Assembly (NCBI GenBank): GCA_051453625.1 | Contig: JBOZIK010000001.1 | Span: forward strand, 79,483,045-79,547,044 | Source: Welwitschia mirabilis | Lineage: Eukaryota > Gnetophyta > Gnetopsida > Welwitschiales | Direction: 5' to 3' | Length of the DNA stretch: 64,000 nt | Shown here: piece after piece, positions 35,437-46,414 of the stretch | Layout of the letters: each line of letters opens with the position of its first letter | Position numbering within the stretch: the first letter of the stretch is position 1 | Position numbers and translations under genes: made by a program | The notes under the pieces: generated by a model | Database searches by the model: none | Seen by the model: the letters and a program-made list of their open reading frames with translations, nothing else | What the model was told of the DNA's origin: nothing

Positions 35437-36865
35437 TGTCTGTATGTAAAAATTAACATTACAAACAAGTATAACTGAATAATTATGCATGGTAAAAGAC
35501 TTTTAATTCATTAATTTAACAAACATTTAATTCATTAATTTAACATAAAATAATGTCTTATACCTTTTTTATCATGATTTTATATACATATGAGCTTTTC
35601 CCTAATATTAGTAGGTATATTTTTAATTTTTGAAGAACAATGCAAAACATAAAAAAAATTCTAACACAAAACACTGGTGTTATCAGTCAGGACTATTAAC
35701 AACACTAGTATTTCGAGGAAAAATTATACAAAACTCATGTTCTTACATATTTTTGGGGAATTTCTCACATTATAATTATGGGCTAAGTTAGAATTAATCT
35801 TCATAAATCTTCAAACTTGATGACATATGGCAAAAGTACAAAATAGCACATCACATGGCATAGATTGGTAGCATCATCAGTAGTTAGAGGACATGTTATT
35901 ACCATGTTTACATAAGAAAACAACAAATCTTACCTTGTGACTACATGCCAAAAAATTTGTAACTTCCTCCTTATGTAAATACCATTAAGTAAACCTCCTT
36001 AGGTAACTACCCACCTAAAGCTTACTTAACATAATCATGAGGATCCTTCCCAAGGCCTCCCTCACCTATAAAAGGGTCTTGCGTGCCCATTGTAAACATT
36101 TTTTAATTGTCTTAATGTGGAAAAGACTTAAAGGCTAGCATGTCATCCTTAGGGTTGGAATTATTGAAGGCTAGTTGAGGAGTTCTTCGTCTTCATCTTT
36201 TTTTTCCATTTAATATAATGTATATTTATTTTATATTTTTAATGTAATAATTGATTTAAATCCTTTCATTATTAATGCATAAGTCATTTAGTATGAGAAA
36301 CATTTAAGTGAGACTAGTCCTTAAGTAGGTTTCATTCTTTCATTATTAACACATAGAAATAGGTATTAGCAATATTTAGGTAAAGATTACCAAATTATAA
36401 GGATCTTTTACACTAAATGAGGTATTTGAGGTTACTTTTGTGATTTATAGTTACTATCACTTGATGAATCTTATGCACTTTGTTTAATATTTTGCATGCT
36501 TATGAAGGGTTGTGAAGTATTGGGAGGACTGAACAACTAACCAACAATCATGTGGTGGATGAGATTATGCCTTTGTGTCAAGCGTTAATGACTTGATAAT
36601 TTTAGTGCATGTTTCAAAATACAAGAATCATTAGAGTCAAGGTGGAGTGTCAAACTTATTAGAACCTTGGATCATTTTTATTTCCTTCTATTACTAACCA
36701 AAGATTACTTTTATCTCAAGCCTTTGATTTTCATTTTATCTTGGATTCCATTGTAAGTTGTAATAGCCTTGTATCTTTTGATTAAGTTATCACATATATC
36801 CCTATGAAAGAATGATACTAGGTTCTTACCTAGTTTTAAATCTAGTTCACTACTGTACATGAACA
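35437..36865 (+). repeat. 3' LTR of non-autonomous OTA-type element
   Basis: Partner of 30241-31691; ends GTACATGAACA, followed by the AAGAG duplication. TATA box at 36066-36075. Confidence 0.8.
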
Positions 36866-36870
36866 AAGAG
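36866..36870. repeat. Target-site duplication, right (AAGAG)
   Basis: Identical to 30236-30240. Confidence 0.7.
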
Positions 36871-37760
36871 TAATACTCTCTCTTCCTTATTTGAAATTAG
36901 ATCATCAAATGGTGTAGATGAAAGAGGATTATTAATGAAACTATTTTATCAAAAATAATATCTATGTAATAATGGTCTTTTTAAAGTTAAGTTTCATACT
37001 CCACATACCTTATTTTTATTTGAATAATCAAGTATGAAATAAGTTTTAACTTTTATTTATAATTTTCATATTATTTTAAAATATGCATAAAACATTTTCA
37101 TCCAAAAGTTCTTACATGATTTTAGGATACTAGTTTATTGTACCATCTTAACATTAGTAGATCTCCATTTAGATATTGGTTAAACATCTATTTTAAAGAC
37201 AAATAGTATTGCAATTACTTTCATCCATAGAAATAACAAAAGACATGTCTTACATAATATGGTTTTACTCATTTTCATGATTGATGTTTTTTTTTAAAGC
37301 CATTCCATTGGGTTGATATGTATAACTTGGAGCTACTTGATGCTAAATTCTATTATGTTAAAGTTCATCATACAAGTCGATTAACATATGCTTTCTTCCT
37401 TTATTTATTCAAAGATTTTTTATTTGTAGATTTGTCTACCTTTAAGTAATGTAGAAAAGACTTTGAAATTAACAATTTGAGTTTTTTTTTTTAAGGAAAT
37501 ACAAAAGATGCATCTTTCTATAGTTATTAATGAAAGTAAGAAAATAGTTCGATCCTCTTAAAGATAAAATGAGTAATAGTACACATAAGTCACTATGAAT
37601 TAGTTTAAGTTTCATATTTTCTTTTTCTATTATTCTTTGTGAATGACTTCTTATGTATTTTTCCTATGTAATAGGCTTCACAAACTCATACTTTAATCTC
37701 AAGTTTTGGAGTTTCATCACTTACTTCATGTACTTTCTTGAGAACTTTGTATGCCACTTT
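36871..37760 (-). pseudogene. Copia integrase fragment
   Basis: Minus strand: CEAYYIGKIHKKSF (about 37650-37690), matching the copia pre-integrase motif CxxCxxGKxxxxxF with Cys changed to Tyr, then LMCTITHFIF-like residues, and further down TQWNGFKKKH (near 37300) for the family motif PQQNGVAERKN. Stops and frameshifts throughout. The domain order continues past 36871 into the other half of the element at 30240 once the nested insertion is removed. Confidence 0.65.
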
Positions 37761-38299
37761 TATTTCTAAAGTGTTAATTAATTTATTTTAATAGTTAAAA
37801 AAGCTTTGTAATTATCTATTTTTACTTGTAAAAGAAAATTTTCATCATTCTAAACTACTTCAATGTTTATTATTCTATTTTAATGATGTCATAGAATGTA
37901 TTTGAATTTTTGATAAACTTGAATTTATAATCATCTTAAAGTAGAGATGAAACTAATATTAACTTCATCTTAAATTTGAAATATAAAGGTATTTTTCAAG
38001 GTGAAAAAGGATATCTTCATACTTCCTAAGTAATATACTTTTAGTTTCATTTCATTACTAATGATTACATGTGTTATAATGCTATATTGAGTTACACAAG
38101 CTTTATGAAGTATTCCTTATTATCAATGCTATGACTTGACCCTACTTATTCTTAGGGAAATTACAAAGGATTCCTTTTAATTAAACACTTGACTATTTAT
38201 GATTGTAATTTTAGTGATTTTATTCCCATGCTTATTATTACGATTTCTTTTCTATTTTTACTTAAATTTTTTTTATGAATGATTTGACTTTTTAAGATA

Positions 38300-38910
38300 A
38301 AAATTTTATGAATGGTAAATGATATTATTATAAAAATTACAAGACTTTAATTTCCTATTTTTAGTTTCATATTTTTCTTAATTGTAGTAAGTATTATGAT
38401 TGTTTTTCATTTTTACTTTTTAATTTTATTTTATCTTAATGAATTTTTACTATTAATTATCTAAATGAACATGGTTTATCAACATGTTTTAATGCTTTAT
38501 GAAACACATCAAACTTTTAGGGTAAATTCTAAAATAAGGTAAACTTAATCATTTCTTTATCTATTATAGCACTTTATTTTCTGATTGATTCTTTTAGATT
38601 GGTGATCTTATTCTTAAAATGTATGAAATCTTTGTGATCTAAGTTCAAGTGTGTAGAGTTTAGCAATTAATGATTATTTATGATTTCTTTTTTTTTTTTT
38701 TTGACTTAAGGTATTCTTCAAGGAGGTATAAAGCCCTTCATGTTCTTTTATATTATGATCCAATGGATAAAATTTGTGATTAACATATGTATGAATCTAG
38801 GCATTCATGCTTTATCATCTTGTTGTAGCTACACTTCCATGTAGATAACCTTCAAGTCCTTGTTCGACTAGAAGATCTTTCAATATGATCTTTTAAATTT
38901 GTAGTTTAAA
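38300..38910 (-). pseudogene. Copia gag fragment
   Basis: The minus strand reads LKDLLVEQGLEGYLHGS (near 38840-38895), the copia gag signature MKDLLxQQxLxxALxG, then IKEHEGLYTSLKN (family xxxTAxELWxxLE), and SLIAKLYTLEL near 38620-38650 (family KSLxNKLYLKxxLYxLxM). Two stops and a frame change fall between blocks. Gag would form the virus-like particle. Confidence 0.65.
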
Positions 38911-39119
38911 TAATTAATTTTCATGTGTTTTCCAAAGCATAATCTTAATGCACTAGTTATTTAATGGTATCACATGCCCTCTTTATCTTCTAATTCTATG
39001 AAGAGATCTTAATACTAAATTCATTTGCAAGCACCAAACTAATATCTTCAAAATAAGTATTTCATATTTTATATTATTATCAACTTTATAACACATCTCC
39101 ATGCTATGTTCATGGATAT

Positions 39120-39131
39120 GCTCTACTAGCA
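39120..39131 (-). promoter_or_regulatory. Primer-binding site, initiator tRNA-Met type
   Basis: The minus strand reads TGCTAGTAGAGC against TGGTATCAGAGC, 9 of 12 matches, directly following the LTR end CAACA. Confidence 0.5.
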
Positions 39132-39511
39132 TGTTGAAAGTATCCATAGAAGTAAAATAGAGTATAGGAAATCTTAATCAAACATAAAATGAAAATAAGA
39201 ACATATAGGAATTATAAATAAATGAAACACTTTTATTATCAATATAATTTAAAAATTAGATAAATGGAATTACAACTACATTGCACACATTTGATGTCGA
39301 ATAGTACATTTTATGCATTACATAAAGATATGTAACCCTTCATGAAATAGGTGTGAATAGTTATTGTTTCATCATGAGTAATTATGTAATCAATTAATAT
39401 AGCTTTACAAATTAAAACTTGTAGTTTATTTCTTCATGGAAAAACTCATTTGATTAATGAAGATGAAAAACATTACTTAAGTTGTGTTTCATTGTCTTAT
39501 TTCATCTAATA
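39132..39511 (-). repeat. 5' LTR of nested copia (380 bp)
   Basis: Partner of 28155-28509; it abuts the primer-binding site on its left and begins on the minus strand with TATTAGATGAAATAAG. Confidence 0.65.
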
Positions 39512-42100
39512 TATTACCCTTAAGATATGATTAAATCCTATATCTAAGGTTAAAATTTAATTATCTTAATGATTACATCATCCTCTATAGTATTTTATAA
39601 CAAAATAAAAGAAGAGAATTTAACAAAAGCGCTAAACTAGAATAGTTTTTGCTAACTTATTTTTTAACCATCCCCTTTATATACTAATTTAAGATTAAAT
39701 GTTAACAACATAAATTAAAATAGCATGCATTATAAAATGTAAAAATTATTAAAAAACCCTAATAAATTTAACATTTCAAGTTCAGTTACCTTCTATTCAT
39801 ATTAGTTCTAGTCCTTATAGAAACCAAATAAGGCTAGATTATCTAGCCCAAAAAAACTTACAGTAACATCTATGTTAATCAAGAGCTTAAGAGTTTTCTC
39901 CTAAATAAAAGAATATAATCCTTAATTTCACAAATTTATACACTTATATTAATTAAAATTTACATACCTAAGTAGATTTAACATGAAAAGCATAATTTTT
40001 TGCATTCTTTAATCATATCTTTCATGTATTCATGTGCTTCAAATTGATGCTCTTAGCATGTTTTGATTTCTTAAAGGTTGATTTTTGAACTTTCTTTCAA
40101 ATATCTTTGCATCCATGTTCTTAACATGTTTATACTTGAAAGATTATTTTCTTATGCTTTGAACGAATTAGCATCATTTCTTATACTCTTATCATATCTT
40201 TCAAAATTGGAATTAACTCCATATGATCTTAAAATATGTTTTAATATTTGTCATACTTTTACTACATGCATACCTTACTTTGCTATTATGTAAAATACAT
40301 GGAATTTCCTTCACAGCAAATTTATATTATTAATAATGGAAGAAAATATTAATAATATTCAAGCATAAGAACAATTGTAATACTCAATATTGATAACATG
40401 GCATCTAATATGATCTTTCAAGAGAAGGTTTCTAACCTTAGCAAAATTCATTATATTCTTATTTTATTAATCATGATATTAAATAGTTCTCATGTTCACA
40501 AAATCTAGGGTGTAACAATCATGTGAAACATTCATTTCTTATATAAATTTCTTTAAGTGAGTCTCATTAGAAACTTTCAAGACATTGAAAAACAAATATA
40601 ATGGATATAATTTTCATCATGAGAAATCGTAATGACTTTATTCATTAAAGTTGCATGCATTTTAATACATTTCAAAATTATATAATACTTTCCTTTTAAG
40701 TTTATTTTAGTTTCTATATCATTATAGATCTCATCCCAATTTCCTTAAGCATTTTCACGAAGCATGTACTTTACATCTCCATGCATGTACAATCCATTGT
40801 TTTCTAGTTAATAAAACAAATTCTAAAGTCTTCAAACATGTAGAATGACATGCTAACATGGCTATAAATTTTTTTTTTTTTTTTTGTGGATTTAGTTATA
40901 AAACTCNNNNNNNNNNNNNNNNNNNNNNNNNNNNGGAAGCTAACATAATCTTTATTAAGTTCTAGCTTCTTTGAAGGTGCATATTAGTATGATTTAAATT
41001 ATGAATGGAAAAAATAATAATGGAATTAGGAGTGATATCATGTATAATGAAAGCAAATTATGGCAAAAGTTTCATTTCAGCTAATGCATCTTTAAGAGGA
41101 ATACCAATTCATCTTTTTATACATTGTCCCCATCCTCTTCTTATATATTTATCTTCAAAAAGGTTAAATTCCTTTCTTTTCTTTTTTCATACAAAGGAAC
41201 ATGTTATGGAATATAGAAGATGAAGTATGAACGTGAGAACAAATAAGAAACGATGCTCTTGTTGAAACTTCAACAATAGAAAACTTAAACTACATCTCTT
41301 TCACATACTTGAAATTCTATGTGCTTAACAAATATCATCATTTCTTGTTTCTTAAAGTATATGAAAATGAAAATGAGCATCTAAAATGTTATAAGTGTTA
41401 TTTACTAATTTTTTTCCTCTAGAGTAGGTAAAGATCTCCATAAATGTAGATATCTTCACATTTAATTCAACAATAGTGTTGTGTCATTGAGTGGAGATGT
41501 GGGAAAGTAAACATTCGTCTTTAGTGTTTCTTTGAAATTAATCTCATATTATGGTTTCATGAGAGATCTTAAGTACATTTAAGTGTCTGTGTCTACTAAA
41601 CCAAAAAAAAAAAAAAAAAAGAAAATCGCATATTTTTCTCTCTTTAATGAGTTGTAATTGAAAGATTAAAGCAAGATTAGAATAGATCTTGTACAAGTTA
41701 ACATGTTAATGAAATAGTTGTTCTACCTAATAGATCTTATACAAGTCACCATGTCAATGAAAAACTTCTACCTAAAGTTATTTTACCACATTAGAACTAA
41801 ACTAAATCTACATAAATGAGGTTGATAATGAGAAATATGCAGACAAGAAACATAATGATAATTATGTGCCACATCAATAGGTTACAAATACCAAAGTTTT
41901 TCTCTTAGATGTAAGTATGGATACTAAAAAGATCAAAGGGGAGAAAAAAGAGTTTGTGACTTATGAATGAAGAATTGAGCTTCAAGCACTTATTTATTGA
42001 GACATATACACTTCCAAAACTAACTAAAATTTGAATGAAATGAACATTCAATTTCAGTGAGTCATTTCTATGAATCTATTTGTTTGAATGTTGCGGACTT
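39512..42100. other. AT-rich stretch, no gene recognised; one gap
   Basis: Includes a 28-N gap at 40907-40934 preceded by a 15-T run, and an 18-A run near 41605. Short open stretches (40078-40293, 41005-41223) show no domain and have AT-rich background composition. Composition shifts towards that of a genic region only after about 42100. Confidence 0.5.
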
Positions 42101-42299
42101 TTTGGAGAAAAACTTGGCAGTATCAGATTCTTACTAGTTATGGCTACTAATGACAAATTAAATTTAAGTACATTGAAATTCTATATTCGTTTCTGAAAAT
42201 GAAACGTCATAAAAAATTGACATTTCACTTTAGTGTTATTTCTACTTTCTTCTAAAACCTTAGAAATGGAGAAAGCTTGAATATATTTCCTACTGAACA

Positions 42300-42674
42300 C
42301 CTGCACAATCTTATTGTACACTGCATCTTCGTGTACAGAGGAAGCTGATTGAGCACGGAAGGAACAAACCCAACCAAATATGTGGTAGCTAAGCTGCAGA
42401 CATTTCGCTATTTTATCAAGGACTCATCAATCATAGGACAATGATCGTCAAAGTACCGAAAAATCGGATATGGCAAATAACAGTGTTCTACTGTGGTTCA
42501 GAGAGCATTCGCATACTGGCACAAGGCTTACAGGATTGCTCGGTGGAAGAAAACCAGAAGAAACATAACAAGTGCATCTCAAAGACGTAACAGAACAGGA
42601 AAAAGGAAAGCACATTTTTTCTTACCGTAAATAAGGCGATGAGCTCCAAAAATCGGCTGGACCAGCGTCTACTC
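42300..42674 (-). other. Probable 3' untranslated region with a candidate intron
   Basis: Downstream of the coding frame on the minus strand. A strong splice-donor consensus (ACG|GTAAGA, 42621-42628) lies about 50 bp after the stop codon. Pyrimidine-rich acceptors are present (TTCTTCCACCGAG at 42539-42551, TGTCTGCAG at 42394-42402). Splicing here would place the intron in the 3' UTR, or could join a further exon if the annotated stop is bypassed. Base composition stays gene-like across this stretch. Inference only. Confidence 0.35.
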
Positions 42675-43226
42675 TTAAGGAGAATCAAAAAAGTCCGGCT
42701 GAGGTAACAGGGAGCTGTATGGAACATCTTCAGGCTCGCAGGAATCATCAACAACCGGATACGTAGACCAATCTTCCCCGGGAAAGGCCAGCGAAGCCTC
42801 CATAGCCGAAAGCTTTGCCAAGAGGAGAGATCTCTGAGTAGAAACAAAGTAAGAAGCCGACTCCAGAGAACATGTGAGACTTTCGTAACTATCTCTGAAT
42901 TCTCCCAGGCTTCGCTTTTTGCTTTCCGCGAGTTGGTCCTTAACTGCTATGCTTTTGCCTTTTTCCGCTTCAAGATCATTCAACTTAAGTTTCAGTTCTT
43001 CCAGTTCCTTTCTCTGGCTTTCAATGTCAGGCTCCGCTGAATCATGTAAACGAACGATTTCTTTTTCCTTCTCTTTTATTTTTTCTATGCACTCCAGGAA
43101 CGCCGTTTCCAAGGATTCGATCTGAGACTTTTGTGCGCAAAACGTACTCGTTGATTTCACAACACTTACAAGCGAGTCTATAAAATCCTTATGTCGCTCT
43201 TCAATGGAAGCTACTTCCCGTTCCAT
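42675..43226 (-). CDS. Coiled-coil protein of unknown function, 183 codons
   Basis: The only long intact frame in the window; I do not recognise the family. The start ATG at 43226 is the first in frame; a stop lies about 20 codons upstream. Residues about 35-110 are rich in Glu, Lys, Leu and Ile with heptad-like spacing (IEKIKEKEKEIVRLHDS, KELEELKLKLNDLEAEK), indicating a coiled coil. Residues 110-150 look helical and Ser/Leu-rich. The last 35 residues form an acidic, proline-rich tail (FPGEDWSTYPVVDDSCEPED) ending in PDFFDSP. No signal peptide or membrane segment is seen. Codon use is much less AT-biased than the surroundings and CpG is present, as expected of a host gene. Kinetochore or scaffold-type coiled-coil proteins are possible analogues, but nothing specific supports that. 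Further exons may exist upstream or downstream. Confidence 0.65.
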   Translation of the reverse strand: MEREVASIEERHKDFIDSLVSVVKSTSTFCAQKSQIESLETAFLECIEKIKEKEKEIVRLHDSAEPDIESQRKELEELKLKLNDLEAEKGKSIAVKDQLAESKKRSLGEFRDSYESLTCSLESASYFVSTQRSLLLAKLSAMEASLAFPGEDWSTYPVVDDSCEPEDVPYSSLLPQPDFFDSP

Positions 43227-43640
43227 CTTTAGCGTTCGGAGAGTATTCGTGCAATCAAAACGAAAGATAATTTAGCGAAATTGTTAGTAAGCGTTACCGC
43301 GTTTGTGACAGACGGTTAAGTAAATGTATACGTAACCGATACCGCTGAATACGGAGCAGATAACTTCTTCATTTTAGTGCGAGTTTTAACTTACAGAGAA
43401 TTAGCGTTTCCTTCGGCGGTTTGTTTCAGAAGTTTGAGATAGTATATAAGCTTTTACATATTCCGTTTGAAATGTGAAATAGAAAATATCAGAATGGCGA
43501 CTTCTCCGGCGTGAAGAGCTTGGAGGATCTGCTTCTCCATTTCCATGCGATTACAGACATACAGATTGCTTAGCATAGTCAACGACTTAAAGCCGGCTAT
43601 CTTATCAGAAGTTTGCTTAAGAAATTTCTATTTTGATAGG
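43227..43640. promoter_or_regulatory. Promoter or 5' exon region of the coiled-coil gene
   Basis: CpG-containing, less AT-rich DNA. TATATAAG at 43443-43450 is a TATA box on the plus strand and also gives TTATATAC on the minus strand. On the minus strand an ACTTAC/GTAAGT donor (43389-43394) follows about 50 bp later, so a 5'-UTR intron ending at the AG just before the ATG is possible. A 40-codon minus-strand frame starting MLSNLYVCNRMEMEKQ lies at about 43461-43583, and a short plus-strand frame starts ATGGCG at 43494. Either an upstream exon, a small ORF in the leader, or a divergent transcript is possible. Confidence 0.35.
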
Positions 43641-45240
43641 TCATAAGGAAATTTATGAAAGCTGCTATCGAAGATTGGTCACTTTGAGCCTTATAAGAAG
43701 CATTTACCTTCTTTTATGTATATTTTTTAAAATATATGTTCTTTAATTAGCTAGGTTACTTTTGGACAAGTCCTCAAAGCCAAGTTTCATGGGAATGGGG
43801 TGCGTTGGTCCCTCACAAGAAGTTCTATTAGAAAATATTAGAAGAACAAAATTGTATTACATACAACTTTTTTCTTTAGGCTTTGTAATTTTCTTATCCA
43901 ACGTTGCACTTAGATAAGTTTATAGACGAGCTTTTTGGCCTTACTAGAACAATGGCTCTGCAATCTTATTGTATCAGCCACACATTCCATTCCAGCCTCA
44001 ATTCCAGTTGCCTCATAGTCCAACAACAATTGTTGATTACTGTAATAGATGTTGGCGTAAACAAGAGACTAAATAATTTTAGGTAACCATTTTTTCAAAT
44101 ATTTAGAAACAAACTATTCTTCCTAAAATTAACGTCTCCTTTGGTATTTACTGCATTATGGCTTATTCAGTGGTGGCTGACTTCAATATATTGGAATCCA
44201 TAATCCCATTTCCCCTCAATGTAAAGCTATGGATGATTTTATTCATGTCTTTTGACAATGCCCTTTGGCCAAAAATACTTGGATTTAGACGTGTCAAGCC
44301 CTTTCAAACATTTAACTTTTTGAAGACTTGGTATTCTTTAGTCTTTTGCTAAATACAATAAGTATTTGAAATTTATTTGAATGAATATTAGACTTATTGC
44401 CCTATATCAAATTTGGAAAAGAAGGTGCAACCTAATTTTTAAAAGGTCTAAGTCTTTTCATACGCATATTTTATACATTGAAAAGAAGAAAAATATTTAT
44501 GCCATGTTTCTTTTTAAATCCAAACTCAAGCAGTGAAGACCTAGCTTGACTCAATTTCCCCATGCAACTTTTAAATATTGATCTATTGGACTGCACATGA
44601 TGCATAATCTTTTAGCTTTGCTTTGGTTCTAGTTAGTTTGTTGCATCACATGAATCTTAGTCTTTTGTCTTTGCTCTAGTTCTAGTTAATTTTCTTCTCT
44701 TCTTTGTACCATGTTGACTTTTCAAGGCCTTTGGTGTTTTTTGTTTTTTTTTTTTTTGTGGTACTCTTTTTATATCTTACTTTAATGAAGATCTTTTTGG
44801 GGACNNNNNNNNNNNNNNNNNNNNNNNNNNNNNNNNNNNNNNNNNNNNNNNNNNNNNNNNNNNNNNNNNNNNNNNNNNNNNNNNNNNNNNNNNNNNNNNN
44901 NNNNNNNNNNNNNNNNNNNNNNNNNNNNNNNNNNNNNNNNNNNNNNNNNNNNNNNNNNNNNNNNNNNNNNNNNNNNNNNNNAGACGAAAATGTATTACTT
45001 AATGATGAATTTGAAAATAAACATACCATGTAATATCATAATGCTCTTCAATATTAAAAAAAGGCATAGAAGGCTACATAGGATAAAAAGCCAAATTGCA
45101 ATGCCATTTCTAAATAGAAAATGAAATGATAGGATGAATAATACCTCAAGAAAATTATTTTTTTTGATTAGTATTAGGAGGGAATACAAAAAACATTATT
45201 GAATGAGTGATAGAAAAATCATTAAACAATTGTCCTATCT
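43641..45240. other. No gene recognised; contains a 177-N gap
   Basis: Open stretches at 43904-44086 and 44158-44352 are less AT-rich than average but show no known domain, and neither has splice or composition support strong enough to call. A gap of 177 N lies at 44805-44981, flanked by a 13-T run. Confidence 0.45.
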
Positions 45241-45249
45241 AAAGCATGA

Positions 45250-45475
45250 TGAATAAGGATGCATGACCAAAAGATATAGTGTGTAAGGACACGTGATCAA
45301 AAGAAATCATCAAAACATTTAGGGCCATAACATTGTAAGCAAAGGGGATTAGCTAGACAGGTAAGCTACATTACAATAGACACGCCCCCATGCTAAAATT
45401 CCAAGAAAGCTGAGGTAAGTTAGACATTATGGACAAATTGGATTAGCTAGATAGGTAAGTTAGATTATGCCAAAT
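45250..45475. repeat. Two short imperfect direct-repeat pairs
   Basis: Pair one: AAGGATGCATGACCAAAAGA (about 45256) and AAGGACACGTGATCAAAAGA (about 45285). Pair two: GGATTAGCTAGACAGGTAAG (45346-45365) and GGATTAGCTAGATAGGTAAG (45440-45459), about 94 bp apart with one C/T difference. Function unknown. Confidence 0.6.
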
Positions 45476-45604
45476 AAGACCCTATCCTAAACTACTAAAA
45501 ATGACTAAGTAAAACATGCAAAACTATGAGCCTCAAATTAATCTTTAATTTATTTTATCAGTTTATCTATCTAAAACTTGTTAGTTATTGACATGATTCC
45601 CAGG

Positions 45605-46185
45605 TGTTGGTTCATCTCTTTATTTCTTCTTCTTCATTTGACCTTATTTTTCCTCATTTTTACCATGCTTTATTCCTTATTTCTTACCCCTTTTACCTTT
45701 CCCTCTTCTTCTTATCCCTCTTCCTTATTTCATTTTCTTTTCCTCCTCCTTCTTTCTCATACCCTCTTCCATGCCCTCTCCATCCTGCATTCTAGCATTC
45801 AATTCCTCTAACATTCTCTACAAGTAAAAGATCTTTTCTCTGTAGGTCTAAAATTGGCTTTATCTCTAGTATCTCACTTTTTTATCCTAAGATAAGATCT
45901 CCAACTTAGTGATTTCATTAGGGGTAAATCTCTAAGTAGCATCCTCTTCTTGATAGTCCCTTTCTTCATAACATTTCCCTTCATTTTCCACTCTTATTTG
46001 CTTTCTTCAAAATTTTTCCTTTTCTTTCCCATCTTCCGCTTCTTCCCTTCCCACCTGCCACCCCACCTTTCCACCCCCCACAACCTTTCCCCTACTCTTA
46101 TTTCCTTTTCCACATACTCTCTTTTTCAAATCTAGTACTTTTAAGAGAAATGTTAATAAAGGGTTTCATTCTTTTCTCATCCCTC
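45605..46185 (+). repeat. Pyrimidine-rich (CT) tract region
   Basis: About 580 bp where the plus strand is dominated by C and T, such as TTTTCCTCCTCCTTCTTTCT. The open stretches over it (45578-45811, 45604-45795, 45950-46135) encode only Leu/Ser/Phe/Pro low complexity and are not genes. It runs into a 154-N gap. Confidence 0.7.
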
Positions 46186-46339
46186 NNNNNNNNNNNNNNN
46201 NNNNNNNNNNNNNNNNNNNNNNNNNNNNNNNNNNNNNNNNNNNNNNNNNNNNNNNNNNNNNNNNNNNNNNNNNNNNNNNNNNNNNNNNNNNNNNNNNNNN
46301 NNNNNNNNNNNNNNNNNNNNNNNNNNNNNNNNNNNNNNN
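46186..46339. other. Assembly gap (154 N)
   Basis: Run of N between the CT-rich region and the TA/GA microsatellite; simple sequence on both sides probably caused it. Confidence 0.95.
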
Positions 46340-46348
46340 GTGTGCGAG

Positions 46349-46367
46349 TATATATATATATATATAT

Positions 46368-46412
<45 letters not shown>
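46349..46412 (+). repeat. Compound (TA)n(GA)n microsatellite
   Basis: About 10 TA units followed, after TCGA, by about 20 GA units. Directly right of the gap. Confidence 0.9.

Positions 46413-46414
<2 letters not shown>

Larger units (their letters stand above)
30241..36865 (+). mobile_element. Non-autonomous OTA-type gypsy element nested in copia
   Basis: LTRs of about 1.45 kb (30241-31691, 35437-36865), a tRNA-Asp-like primer site (31696-31713), a polypurine tract (35425-35436) and a 5-bp target duplication AAGAG on both sides. The internal part is only 3.7 kb, and no protease, reverse transcriptase, RNase H or integrase could be read in it, so it would depend on enzymes of a relative. Its LTR start (GTAAAAATTAACATTA) resembles the LTR start of the 13476-23640 element (ATAAAAATTAACATTA on the minus strand), pointing to that clade. 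Confidence 0.8.
28155..39511 (-). mobile_element. Copia retrotransposon, split by a nested gypsy element
   Basis: A minus-strand copia element of about 4.7 kb once the inserted 30241-36870 segment is removed. It has LTRs at 28155-28509 and 39132-39511, an initiator-tRNA-Met-like primer site at 39120-39131, a purine tract beside the 3' LTR (28510-28520), and readable gag, integrase, reverse transcriptase and RNase H in that order. The gag-IN-RT-RH order is diagnostic of Ty1/copia. All frames are broken. No clear target duplication was found at the outer ends. Confidence 0.75.

Noticed and set aside
42488-42847. 119-codon minus-strand frame overlapping the coiled-coil gene
   Set aside because: It overlaps the better frame at 42675-43226 in another phase, with Arg/Leu/Trp-rich, unstructured composition typical of an off-frame reading.
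42919-43125. 68-codon plus-strand frame MLSASWSLTAMLL...
   Set aside because: It is the antisense of the coiled-coil frame; Ser/Phe-rich composition mirrors the Glu/Lys codons on the other strand.
43904-44352. Two plus-strand frames near the gene island (43904-44086, 44158-44352)
   Set aside because: Composition is less AT-biased than the background, but there is no domain, no splice-site pattern and no conservation evidence within the window.
44682-45033. 115- and 109-codon frames on both strands
   Set aside because: They run through 177 N and are open only because N blocks hide stops.
45578-46135. Leu/Ser/Phe/Pro-rich frames over the CT tract
   Set aside because: Several frames are open at once over a pyrimidine-rich tract, which shows simple sequence and not coding.
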